Assembly (NCBI GenBank): GCA_021307315.1
Contig: JAJSPD010000010.1
Span: 62,001 to 126,000 of the forward strand
DNA: 64,000 bases
Reading direction: 5' to 3'
Origin: Bisporella sp. PMI_857
Taxonomy: Eukaryota; Ascomycota; Leotiomycetes; Helotiales; Helotiaceae
Of this stretch, positions 22,616-33,716 are shown piece after piece. The position numbers and the translations under genes were made by a program. Each line of letters opens with the position of its first letter. Positions within the stretch are counted from its first letter, which is position 1. Under the pieces are notes generated by a model. That model was not told where the DNA came from and did not search any database. It saw nothing but the letters and a program-made list of their open reading frames with translations.

Positions 22616-23547
22616 TTCTGCTATTGTAGGGAGCTCTTTTGGGTTTTCTGTCCATTATGCTCATGTAAAGGATACTGTATGAGATAATAGAGATGCATAC
22701 ATGAGATGAAGATAGAAACCTTGGCCGTGATATCGCTAATCTTATCAAGTGTCAACTCTATGAGGAGCTAAATCAAATGGACGAATATAATAGCATATCG
22801 ATCCGACCAGGAGACATCATCTACTATATCAAGTGAAACATTTTACAGCCCTAGCTCTGCATCGCTTATCTCTATACGTCCTCGAGGGATAGGTTAAAAG
22901 ACGTCGCTTAAAAAGGGGGCAAAAATAAGCATCTATGCAAGTGCGTAGTGCACTAACAGAGAAACAGTCGACGTGACCAACCAGGAAGATTATAGACATT
23001 CATTAGCCTCAACACTACCGTACGGACAAGTTCGAAGGAACTCTACTGCATATTCAGTTGTGGATCAAGTGGCGCTTGATATTTGATTGGAAGGGATTTA
23101 TGAGCTCATGCCAATAGAATCGCGGCCCTGAGCTAGACCTAATTTGGGCATCGAACCCGGTGATTTTCTTATCGATTGTTTATCCGACCGCATTCCCTTC
23201 CTATCAAAATTCGCCGCAGCCATTCATGATGCTTTCGGCCAGCTACTCCAACACCTACCGCGTGTTGCTGCTAGACGACTAGGACTATGGCGAGGAGGGG
23301 CAAATGGTCCAGCCATGAGTCTTCTACACGATTCAATCAATAATGGAATCCCATTCTTGTTGTTCTTGCCCAATTGATATACAGCTTCCCGATAGCTTGA
23401 TCATTTGCTATAATACTGACTGCTCTTCCAACCAGCTCCATCTCTATATCATTTCTTCTGTTGCCATTGCCCTCTAGCTGCTTGTGACCTCATCTGTTAC
23501 CAGGTGCTTGACTTTTGAACTAATAGCGGTATCCTACGCACACCAAA
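22616..23547. other. Gene-free region
   Basis: About 0.9 kb with only short frames. A tRNA-like GGTTCGA word near 23145 (minus) has no matching stems. Contains the amine-oxidase promoter. Confidence 0.45.
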
Positions 23548-25945
23548 ATGGCACTTGACAGACTGAAGTCAGTCACACAACATGTCACTGGCGCCACCCC
23601 GCTTCCTCACCCATTTGACCCTCTCTCCAACGCGGAGATTGAATCCGCAGTTCAAGTGATCCGCAAGGAGCACGGCAAGCTTTACTACAATGCCATCACA
23701 CTCTGGGAGCCACGGAAGCAACAGATGCTGAAATGGCTTGCTGATCCTAAGAGCATCGCCCGACCGAGGAGAGTTGCAGATGTGGTCGCCCTGGGTCTTC
23801 AAGGGAAGGTGTATGATGGATTGGTTGATTTGGAAGAGAAGAAGATTATCAAGTGGGAGCAGATGGAGGGCGTACAGCCATTGGTGAGTAGAACGAAAAC
23901 GTGAATCTCGGAACAATCGCTTATAAGTAGTAGATTACCATGGAAGATTTGCAGATTGTGGAGCATGTTGTACGAAAAGACCCTAAGGTCATTGAGCAAT
24001 GCGTACTTAGCGGGATCCCAGCAACAGATATGGACAAGGTTTTTTGCGATCGTAAGTGTGTGCTAGCGCGAAAGATTCTGTTCTGCTAACCTTGCCAGCA
24101 TGGACAATTGGGTACGATCACAGATTTGGTAGTGATGTCAGGCTACAACAAGCTCTAATGTACTACCGACCACATGTTGACGATTCCCAATACTCTTTTC
24201 CTCTCGACTTCTGCCCGATCTATGACGCCAGCAAGCAAGAGATCATCCACATCGATATCCCAGACGTCCGCAGACCCCTGAACCAGGCGAAGCCAAACAA
24301 TTACCATGCAGCGAGTATTGAAGCGGAGGGTGGTTACAGGAAAGATATCAAGCCTATCAATATCACACAGCCGGAAGGCGTTTCATTCAAGGTCGATGGG
24401 CGGGTCATTGATTGGCAAAACTGGAAGTTCCATGTTGGATTCAACTACAAAGAGGGTATCGTCCTCAACAATATTACTTACAACGACAAGGGAAATGAAC
24501 GTCCTACATTCTATCGGCTGTCTTTGGCGGAGATGGTTGTTCCATATGGAAACCCAGAACATCCACATCAACGGAAGCATGCTTTCGATCTTGGCGAATA
24601 CGGTGGAGGTTACATGACCAACAGCTTGTCATTAGGTTGTGACTGCAAGGGCGCGATTCATTACATAGAGTGAGTTTCAGCTTCTCGGAGTAAAGTCCAC
24701 CGTTTAGACTGTTTTTGGAGCTATTTTGCTCCCAAGACATGCAAGTACTCCTTGTACCTGTCTTGGGAGTAATTCGCTCCTGAAAGAGCTTCGCCTTCTT
24801 AGATTCATTCTCAAATAGACGAAACTAACTCCGAGATTCTGATACATAGTGCTGCGTTTGTCAATCGAGCAGGGGAAAGCACAACCATCAAGAATGCCAT
24901 CTGTATTCATGAAGAGGATGCTGGTATTCTTTTCAAACACACCGACTTCCGTGATGATTCCGTTATTGTCACTCGTGGCCGCAAGTTAATCGTCTCTCAT
25001 ATTTTCACAGCTGCCAATTATGAGTACTGTGTGTACTGGATCTTCCACCAGGATGGTACCATTCAGCTAGAGATCAAGCTCACTGGCATCCTGAACACTT
25101 ATGCCATGAATCCGGGAGAGGACACCCATGGTTGGGGAACTGAGGTCTATCCCGGAGTGAATGCACACAACCACCAGCACCTCTTCTGTTTGCGAATTGA
25201 CCCCAATATCGATGGACCAAATAACACTGTTTTCCAGGTTGATGCAGCTGTTCCAGCTGCTCCCGTTGGCAGCGCGGAGAACCCATACGGAAACGCTTTC
25301 TATGCCAAAAAGACCAAGTACAGCACCGTCAAGGAGTCCATCAGCGATTATGATGGATCTACTTCAAGGACTTGGGAGATGGTAAACCCCAGCAAGCTCA
25401 ACCCATATAGCAAGAAGCCAGTAAGCTATAAACTTGTTAGCAGAGAAGTTCCAGGTCTTCTTCCAAAGGAGGGATCCCTGGTGTGGAAGCGTGCTGGCTT
25501 TGCTCGCCACGCCGTCCATGTCACAAAGTGTAAGCCCTAAACCGTTTTCGTCTTAAGGTTCTACTAATATTCTCCAGACAACGACGAACAAATCTTCCCT
25601 GCAGGACGTCACGTACCCCAAACCTCTGGCCAGCCGTCCCGCGGCATTCCAGAATGGATCGCTAATGGTGACGAGTCCATTGACAACACTGACATCGTGC
25701 TGTGGCATACCTTTGGCATCACGCACTTCCCATCCCCAGAAGACTTCCCCATCATGCCTGCTGAGCCCATGACCCTACTCCTCAGACCCAGAAATTTCTT
25801 CCTGCGTAACCCAGCTCTGGATGTTCCACCTAGCTACTGCTCGACGCCCAGCCAAGTTGCGAGCAAGGGCAAGGTGCTAGATGCGTCGGATAAAATGAGT
25901 AAATTAGTGGTTGCATCGGATGGCGCGGCATGTTGTACGAAGTAG
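23548..25945 (+). CDS. Copper amine oxidase
   Basis: Five exons with introns near 23884-23935, 24050-24098, 24670-24850 and 25528-25578. A full-length cytosolic/peroxisomal-type copper-containing amine oxidase, which converts primary amines plus O2 to aldehyde, ammonia and H2O2. Visible features are the N2/N3 domains (HPFDPLSNAEIESAVQVI), YDHRFGSDVRLQQ, and the catalytic-base region AFDLGEYGGG. The topaquinone consensus is AANYEYCVYW with the modified Tyr in NYEY. The copper ligands are HNHQH and the third His in GITHFPSPEDFP. No signal peptide and no clear C-terminal SKL. The third intron is long for this window (about 180 bp). Intact. Confidence 0.93.
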
Positions 25946-26595
25946 TAGGACTGGGACCAGTAATTTGGTGAGAAACAATTTGGAAAAGGCGTCTGGCTGG
26001 CATAGCATTGGATTTGGCACTCGATTTTGAATGAAGATATGATAATGAAAACATTTCGAGTCTGGTTTGATTTTTCGACTCATGGTCCCCAGCGAGGTGA
26101 AGGTGTTATGATTGAAAATAGCTAAATCCCATGATGGATATTAGACGTTAGTCTCGTCATTCTTTTAACTTCTCATAGCTGATCTGATCTGTTGCAGCCG
26201 CACGGCTGAAGTTGGGTAGCTTCCCTTATTTTCAATAGGCACATGCTTTTCGCCTCATTCACCTTTGAGAAGCAAGTCCTTCGTCATTGTGAAGGTAAGT
26301 ATATCCTTTCGTGGAGAAATCTGATATTCCGAAGCACGTCTGGAGGCACTTATTAATAAATTTTCAACAGATCAGCATTACACTAACGGGCATCCTACTC
26401 TTCCGCAGCCACCCACCAACCAAAAGCCGAAGCGCAATCAAAATTCCCGAACCGACAGCCGGAACATCAGGAACCGCATGGGAATAATACGCCAAATAGA
26501 CTGAGCTAGTCAGTCAGCTAGTGATGATTGACATATATGTAAAGTCGACCCTTCCGGCAGCTTAATATTTTAATACCAAATGACCTTTCACCACG
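25946..26595. other. Gene-free spacer
   Basis: Separates the amine oxidase from the SDR gene in the same orientation. No gene or repeat recognised. Confidence 0.45.
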
Positions 26596-27656
26596 ATGGT
26601 AGCACTTTCCACCATATCTGGGGCGAATGTTGACTACGCCAAAGCTCATCCGGATAATACTGGAACCATCGCAGTATTCGCAGGCGCAACTGGAGGGATT
26701 GGTCTTGGCACTATCGAAGCTCTCGCAAAGATCCTACCCGGCGCAACATTCTACGTCCTCGGACGATCAGCCTCCAAGTTTTCTCCCCAAGAGGCTCGTC
26801 TGAAGACCCTGAATCCGACACTGAAAATTGTTTTCGTAGAGGCGCAAGTTGGCTCGATACAGGATATTGACCGAGCAACGAAAGAGATCAGCGAGAAGGA
26901 GAGCAAGGTGGATTTGTTGTATATGAGCCAAGGATGTTTCCCACTGAATAAAGCGACATGTATGTTCCTTCTATCGACCCCAAGACAATGGCGCTCTAAG
27001 GTTAAATAATAGCGTGCTAATTATCAACAGACACGGAAGAAGGCCTAGATACGTGCTTCACCATCCAATACTACTCCCGCATCCGTATCATTAGCAACCT
27101 TCTCCCTCTTCTTCGCAGAGCCCCCGCTGCACGGGTTCTGAACGTGCTAAACGGTGGGAGGGAGGGAGATATCCCAGTTCTCGAATCAGATCTAGGCCTT
27201 CTAAAACCAGAAAACTATAAATGGACAGCAGTTATCGCGCAGACCACTACCTTCACCACGCTTGCTCTCGAACACCTGGCGCAAGACTTGGCGAACAAGA
27301 ATATTACGTTCATTCATGCTTTCCCAGGCTTGGTGAGGACGCAAATATTTAGCAGGCTAGAAGCTCCGGAAGGATCGAGCTTCATTAGCAGAGTGTTTAC
27401 CACAATTTTAACGCGAATAGCGTATACGGTGCAGTATATCCTTGGAGTGACGATTGAGGTTTGTGGGACGAGACAGGCGTGGATCTTGACTGATGGCAGG
27501 TTCAACACAGGCGGCGCCTTGAGGACTAACGAGAAGAACGAGATTGTTACTGGAGGAGCGGGGGAGAAGATGCTGGAACGCTATCGGGCAAGTGGTTTGA
27601 CGGCCAAGGTGTGGGATTTTACGCTAGGACAGTTTGAGAAGGCGACGAGTAAGTGA
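26596..27656 (+). CDS. Atypical short-chain dehydrogenase/reductase
   Basis: Two exons, the intron starting in KAT|YTEEG near 26958 and ending near 27031. The N-terminal Rossmann motif is GATGGIGLGT, followed by YVLGRSASKF for the cofactor ribose, DLLYMSQG in place of NNAG, and FIHAFPGLVRTQIF. The usual active-site YxxxK is not present where expected; the equivalent segment reads NYKWTAVIAQTT. Ends FTLGQFEKATSK. It belongs to a fungal SDR group annotated as retinol-dehydrogenase-like oxidoreductases; substrate unknown. The loss of YxxxK may mean a different acid/base arrangement. Confidence 0.75.
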
Positions 27657-28189
27657 GGAATTGGTGCTGCTCTACCAATCTCCTTGCTCTCCTCCCACAC
27701 CGGAGCCTTTAAGAGTGCCCATATGTAAAAGACGACTTCACGTTCGAGAACAATATACATTTCTGTTAAAGAAGAGAAGAGACTATTATACTTGTTATTC
27801 TGTATCTTCACCATCTTTTAAACAGTCCCCATCACTTGAAAGGCTCCAAGGGCCATAATCAAATAACTCTCCGTTGTAGCAAGTATCGTGTCAGGCTCTA
27901 TGATAAAATTCTTCCCAGCCCTCAAAATCATAGTTATTCTCTTCATCTCCTGCCATTTTGAATGAAGTAGAAATCTCTTACTGGATCCTTGAAACCAAAG
28001 CACGATGATACCCGCATGTTATGCGAACCAGCTTATCTTCTTCACCTGAGAAGGGATAGTCGCACAAATCCCCTGAGCAAGTAATATTTCTCCCGAATTC
28101 GGTGTTGAACCCACTATAGGGCATGTTGATAATCTGCACCCGGTTCGCGCTTGTATCAGGGGCGAATGCTCCATGTTTTCATAACATCC
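27657..28189. other. Gene-free spacer
   Basis: 3' of the SDR. Contains only fragments that could belong to the degraded F-box-like frame on the minus strand. Confidence 0.4.
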
Positions 28190-28640
28190 CTAATCATCAT
28201 AGTCGACCGGGACAAACGCATCGTACTCTCTCAAGGTCAGCTGATTTAAGGAATCGCAATGATAGAGCAAAGCAATTTTGCGCCACAAGGACTTCATCGT
28301 CCCATCTGGGAAACAATGGCCATGCCATAGCTTTATGGCAATGAGCCCGAAAGAGGTAGCATCTGGGTTGAAAATAACAAAGGGCATCCTGACATCTCGG
28401 CTGATGCCGTTTTGGCAAGTTACTTTGGTCGTCTTGAGCAAAGCCTACGTCGTTGTGGATTTTTGGGGGCTGGCCAGCATTACATCAAATAGGCAAGTGG
28501 GCCTTGGTCATAATTGCACTCTTCCTCGTCAGAGGAAAACACCGTGGGGCTCAGGAGTAGCTCTTCGTAAATTTGCCAACGCATCTTGGTAGGCAAGCTC
28601 ACAAACTTTGTCGTTGAATTCACGTGATGGGAACGCCGGG
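28190..28640 (-). pseudogene. F-box-like fragment (LPTKMRWQIYEELL), probably broken
   Basis: A minus-strand frame around 28610-28500 reads FVSLPTKMRWQIYEELLLSP, the LPxELRxxIYxxLL helix of fungal F-box-like/2EXR proteins, and then meets a stop at YLM. A second frame (28441-28190) with MPFVIFNPDATSFGLIAIKLW may be its continuation. I found no initiator ATG upstream in frame and no full-length product. Best read as a remnant or a badly resolved multi-exon gene. Confidence 0.35.
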
Positions 28641-29542
28641 CTAGCCTATGTTGAGAGTTCTTTGTCTCTGAGATTCAACTTTGAGACAGCGTCGGTTAGA
28701 GAAGCCACGGTTATCGTTGGAAGGAAAGTTTTGAGTGTCGGCCCGTGAGATTAGGGGAATCTGGGAAGTCTATAAGAAGGTTAGATTTCTGTAGAGCTAG
28801 ATTTTTTTTTGCAATTGCTGCAGCTGGCCGCCAAATTATATTTGATACATTGAAGGAAAGGTGAACTGACGAATCATGACCGCGATAGTAAGTGGCAGGA
28901 ATATCTGAAATAATGACAAATTCGGACGCAAGCAAATCACAAATGCAAATCAATTGGCTTGTGGAATAAGAAATGTGCTTTTTGCTCATGTAGAATCGGT
29001 GAATCGAACTAGATGTTTCAGATTCACCACCACATCAAATGATTGCTATTAGATACAACTTTCTCGGTCTAGTTTCATAGTCCTTTTGGAAAACCGCTGG
29101 GCTATACTTAGGCTGAAAGTTGTCATCATAATTTTGTGGCCGAAATAGAAGGACTAGAGAAGAGGATGACTTTGGGGTTATCATTTCTAGGGACGGGAGC
29201 GATGCGCCACGGAAGCGGCGGGATTAAGTGATTCAAATGGTTAAATTTTGGCTTTTAGTCTCTAAATTAGAGGCTCTAGTCATGCACCTGATATACGTGA
29301 CTAACACACTCACAAACACCTGGGACATGATTCCTCGAACCGGATGCTTGAATCAAACTCTCTGCTAGACAGCATAAAGGTCTGGATTTCACCTCCAACG
29401 CCTCTTCACAAACCACAACTCTACGACACCCACCATCACCTGCACCTGCCAAAAACTCGATAAAATATAGCACAACTCTAAGCCATCTAATAACAACCAC
29501 GCAAGCATCAGCTCTATTCGCAACAAGTTTCAATTACGTAAA
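28641..29542. other. Gene-free region
   Basis: No convincing coding content. A minus frame of 92 codons at 28711-28989 has no family features. Contains the promoter of the small repeat protein. Confidence 0.4.
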
Positions 29543-29929
29543 ATGGACGGTGGAAGAACCCCGGCACAGCGGCCAAATACACCATATCTGCCATTTAACC
29601 CCTACCAAGGTCCTATTAGCAGAATCTACCAGGGTCCTACAGGCAGAGGGAGTTTTGATCCCAACCATCAAGGAGGATTATCTGCATACAACGCGGCGTA
29701 TTCTCAATATCGCCAATTTGCAGAAAGGCAGAAGAGTGCCTTGGATGCGCAACGTGCGAAACAAGCAACATCACCGGTATATAGCACCGCGTATTCTGAA
29801 GTTCGCCAGTTTGCAGAAAGACAAAAGAGCGCCCTAGATGTGCATAATGCGAAGTTCGTCCAGTACAGAAAGGATATGGAGGATAGAATGAGGACATTCC
29901 AAGATGCACACAGAGGTGCCAGAAGGTGA
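29543..29929 (+). CDS. Small hypothetical protein with internal duplication
   Basis: A single-exon ORF of 128 residues with no recognised family. The N-terminus is Pro/Gly-rich with the tripeptide-like unit YQGP used twice. Then come two near-identical segments of about 22 residues built on AYSxxRQFAERQKSALD and a looser third copy rich in Lys/Arg. The helical, charged repeats suggest a coiled-coil or amphipathic helix. No signal peptide or membrane segment. The duplication is visible in the DNA with mainly synonymous differences, which favours a translated gene. Confidence 0.5.
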   Translation: MDGGRTPAQRPNTPYLPFNPYQGPISRIYQGPTGRGSFDPNHQGGLSAYNAAYSQYRQFAERQKSALDAQRAKQATSPVYSTAYSEVRQFAERQKSALDVHNAKFVQYRKDMEDRMRTFQDAHRGARR

Positions 29930-31316
29930 CAGCATAAATGTTTTTCGTGTTAAGGAAGTAAAAGGTTGAGGGGAAGTCATCGCTTGCGTGACGTTTTCGA
30001 GATTTTATAGCTACCGAAACACTAATAGAATATTACACCGAATAAAGTTGTGCACAGTCTGTAGGATAATTCTCTTATACTGAAAAAAAATAACAAGGCT
30101 TATATAAAGTCTAACTTTGGTATTAGCATAACAAAACAAAGCCAACCTAAATGTCCTGAACGGTAACCAAAAGCACCTAGAGTGAAATGTTTGACACAAT
30201 GGTATACGGTCGGCATATTTGAAACAGGGTATTTGGCTAGATGAAGAGTATCGGCCTGGCTTGGGCAAGGGAAAAATCTGGGAATGAAGACGAGATATCG
30301 ATAACTATGAGAATTACGCAGGTCTTCCCACTGGCACAAGTAACGGGACCACTTTAACGCTATTTAAAAAGTTGTTAAATGCCTTAAATCACTTTATGAA
30401 ATCAGAAAACGTACGAGACAACTCTTGCTTAATCGCAAGTAAACAACTCGAATCGACCAATCTGTGACGGTGTATCATACTTTCTAAGTGAGTGGCTTAA
30501 TAACATATATATATTTGGTATTATAAATGAATTGTAGGAGCTTTTTAGGTTCATTGGCACTACGCCAAAGAAGGATGCTGTGTTGTCAAATTGCCTGTAA
30601 TGATGGTCCTCAATCAATTACCATCGAATTTATATGTAATAACTGGCACTCACCCATGACTCGTATTGCAAATGCGTTGCCTTTGACAGTGTCTGCACCT
30701 GCAGCTGGCTGTGTAGCGGCAACTTTGACACCATTTGAGAAGCCACACTCCACCTACACAGACCATAAGGTACAAGCTTTAAAATGTGGAGTGTGTAAAC
30801 AAAAGATTGGAGGCTAGCAAGCATATATTGTGATATCCCAACGAATTCAAGCCTTCCAGTTCATCCAAGCAACACAAATCATGTTCAAAAAGGAAGTAAA
30901 AGTGAACTAAAATGACAGTCTAGGTGTCCAAATTTGAAGCACATAAAAATAATGGATTAAAACAGCAACACAAGGAGCTACAATCTTCAATCTTCAGCAA
31001 CTTAATGTATGATAAATATAGGGACGGAACAGAATTTGGGAGCTGGTTATTCTTCCCATGTTTTTCGATTTCGAATCGCTAACCGTTACTTTGCCATCCG
31101 TGCTTCTTGCACCCTTCACTGTAAATTACAGGTCGGCAATCAGTTGATCACAGTCAAGGATTAGTCGATATGCTTGCTTATAAAATCTGTTCCCGTAGAT
31201 AAACATGGAAAAGTGGGAGTCGAAATGAGAAGTAGACTAAGGTTGTGTCAAGCTGCCCCACATCATGAACACCTCAGAGTCACACAACGACTGTGTAAAT
31301 ACAACCCTCACCAAAT
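29930..31316. other. Gene-poor region with one weak exon candidate
   Basis: Mostly AT-rich non-coding sequence. On the minus strand near 30760-30650 a segment reading GFSNGVKVAATQPAAGADTV is followed by a good donor (GTGAGT). It could be an exon of a small protein, but I could not find a supported start. Confidence 0.3.
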
Positions 31317-31865
31317 ATGCGAGAGCCTCTGCCATCGGGATACACCATCACCCAGCTAACCGCATCTGACATCCCTCAGCATGTAAACTCCCTATCCACC
31401 CTTCTCTGCCAATGCGTCAACGACCCGCAAGGCTCCTCAATCGGGTTCCACGCGCCGCTGTCCCTGTCCTCCGCATCCACATACTGGAGCCAGCTCAGCT
31501 CGTCCATCTCTTCGCAGATCCTGCACCTCTTCATCCTGACGTACGACACCTCCCCAGAGATCCTCGGCACGGTCCAGCTCTCTATAATTCCCAAAGCTAC
31601 GCACCTGCATCGTGCGGAGGTCGTGAAGCTTTTGGTTAGACCTGATGCGAGGAGAAAGGGGATCGCGCGGATGCTGATGTTGCATATTGAGCAGTTTGCG
31701 AAGGAGACTGGGAGAGAAATGTTGACGCTGGATACTGCTACTGAGACGCCGGCGAGGGATATGTACAAGAGGCTCGGATGGGAGGAGTGGGGGACTTGTA
31801 GGTCATACGCAAGTTGGGCTGATGGCACGAGATGTGATGCTACGTTCTTTAGTAAAGATCTCTGA
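31317..31865 (+). CDS. GNAT-family N-acetyltransferase
   Basis: A single exon of 182 residues, the usual GNAT size. The acetyl-CoA loop is VRPDARRKGIARMLM (R/QxxGxG/A motif A), preceded by the beta strand VVKLLV and followed by LTLDTATETPARDMYKRLGW (motif B). The N-terminus (YTITQLTASDIPQHV) is a typical family beginning. Substrate unknown. Codon use is notably GC-rich compared with the flanking spacer, which supports coding. Confidence 0.85.
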   Translation: MREPLPSGYTITQLTASDIPQHVNSLSTLLCQCVNDPQGSSIGFHAPLSLSSASTYWSQLSSSISSQILHLFILTYDTSPEILGTVQLSIIPKATHLHRAEVVKLLVRPDARRKGIARMLMLHIEQFAKETGREMLTLDTATETPARDMYKRLGWEEWGTCRSYASWADGTRCDATFFSKDL

Positions 31866-32192
31866 CGAACGAATGCTAGTGATGTGCGTGCTCCAAATGC
31901 TTCTCTTCCATGGAGAACCGAACTTTCCATAAGTAATATGATTGGCAGGGTTTGCTGATCATTCAGTGGCTCATCACATTATCGCTTGAGCATACAGAAA
32001 ACTTGAGGGAAAAATGTAACCATCTTTGTATTACTGATCGAAAAACAGAATCAAGAGCAACCCATGCCTTGAGAGTCCTTGCAAAACTACACCTCACTGA
32101 ATAGAATTACCAGCACCACACCCTGAACCCCGTACGCGTCTTTCCGCCGCTCTTATTGGCCATTCCTCCGGGAAAACAGACCATGATCTAGC
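31866..32192. other. Convergent 3' spacer
   Basis: 3' ends of the GNAT gene (plus) and the Cys-rich secreted protein (minus). Nothing else seen. Confidence 0.5.
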
Positions 32193-32959
32193 TTATCTCT
32201 GGTACTCGCGGTTAGAAGCGAGTCTATCGAGGATATACTGAATCTCGCAAATGGAGATAGCACATTTCTTGGCTTCTGTGTATTAAAAGTCAATGTTGCA
32301 TCAGTTCGAATGAATAGGTACTTACTTGCTAATGGACTAACATCTCCTTTGCATGTTTCATAGATAACTTCTGACGCCTCTTCATAGAGGATAGTGGCGG
32401 CCGGATAATAGCAGCTGCATCCGTAATCCAGCTTTTCGCATCCAGAGAGCCCAAATATCTCATCGACACCAGCACGAAGGCTATCAACCAGATCCTCATA
32501 ATGATCGTTTTGCTCTTTGAACAAGCTGTCAATATCCTTCTGCTGTAAGTTCATGTCATATGCGGAACAACGCTCGTATTTCGTCTTCTGGAGCGCTTTA
32601 ATGAGACACCTGGGTTTGGAATTACATTTCTCCAAGTTTGGGCAAGGAGGAGAGGCTGAACCGAAAGGGTTGGGATATGCTGGCAAGATTGATTGGAGGG
32701 GTAGAATGTTCGCTGTGACCGAACTGACAGCCGAGAGGATTGCAGCAGTATTGGATGCGGCTGGGATGACGACCTTGGTGCCCGCAATGGAATGAGAGGG
32801 ACGCTGGTCGATGACACTAAGCGATGTCTTTGCTGTAGGTTGGACCTTTGCACTGGGTAATGATTTGGTGATCAAGGTGGTGACAAGTGAGATAGGACTT
32901 GTTATAGCTGTAGCTACAGAAGTCAAAATAGCGATGGTTGTTGGGATGGTGAGCTTCAT
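32193..32959 (-). CDS. Secreted Cys-rich hypothetical protein
   Basis: Two exons (32959-32326, 32275-32193) give 238 residues. Signal peptide (MKLTIPTTIAILTSVATAI), a long Ser/Thr/Pro-rich N-terminal segment, then a compact domain with ten cysteines (PPC, EKC, PRC, ERC, SGC, YGCSC, ETC and, in exon 2, KKCAISIC). Reading through the intron would give a longer frame without the last two Cys. The canonical GTAAGT donor and CAG acceptor and the even Cys count favour splicing. No known family recognised; the spacing recalls small secreted effectors. Probably disulfide-bonded and extracellular. Confidence 0.65.
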
Positions 32960-33716
32960 CTTGCCGTAAGGGCAAGGTGCCAGAAGCTTAATAGGCTTGT
33001 GAAAATTGGCAAAGAGAATATGATTGAAGTAAGCAAGAATTGATGGAGTTGAAAGCAGAGAAGCAGCAGTATGGAATGCTTGGGGGAAGAGAGTTGGAAG
33101 TTGATATTGTATTGGAGCAATGTTGGTGATGAATAAAGAAAAGAAAGCAAAACACCAAGAAGGAAGTGCTTTTATATGGCACGTCGCTGTTTACTAGAAC
33201 AGTATCCAGGCAAGAACAGACTTGGCTACGATACGGCCGTCGAAGGCAGGTGCGAAGGTTTTGAAAGGAGCGCCTCTATCAAAAGATGGCAATCAGACGC
33301 AAAGCTGTGCGAGGAAGCCACGCCGGCGATCTTGGGAACCTAAGTCCTCATTCAACAGAAGGAGGCACCAGAGTAGGCACAAACTCGCTTGTCGAGCTGG
33401 ATCAATGGCCTCCATAATTTCACCAGCAGAGGAGTGATTTTGTCGGCCGGTAAGTAGCTAAGTTTCGCATGTGTTCAAACCATGGCTCGGACCGTCCTCT
33501 TTCCCACCTTTCCCATTAGCTGGTTAGGTTATTTTTGTCCAAGAGCAGTTATACCATTTTCAATCAGCATCCGCGCTACTATTCAATGCTATGATTTTGT
33601 TCATTAATTAAATGTTGTATTCAAGCGCATACATCCACAGCATGTTTCAAGTTGCTCTTACTCAGGTATTGTTCTCCTTAATATTTATGCTAACGTACAT
33701 TTCATGTTTCCACATC
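32960..33716. other. Gene-free spacer
   Basis: Promoter of the secreted protein and 3' side of the dioxygenase. A plus frame at 33612-33896 overlaps the last exon of the dioxygenase and is its shadow. Confidence 0.45.

Noticed and set aside
23125..23165. GGTTCGA word on the minus strand resembling a tRNA B box
   Set aside because: The flanking bases do not form a 5 bp T-stem, and there is no matching A box or acceptor stem.
21495..27656. Esterase, amine oxidase and SDR as parts of the RiPP cluster
   Set aside because: They lie on the same side as the precursor but are separated by 0.65-0.95 kb spacers, belong to general catabolic families, and have no counterpart I can name in known dikaritin clusters.
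30560..30830. Minus-strand exon GFSNGVKVAATQPAAGADTV as a gene
   Set aside because: Only one plausible exon. No start codon or signal peptide could be linked to it, and the downstream exon closes after a few residues.
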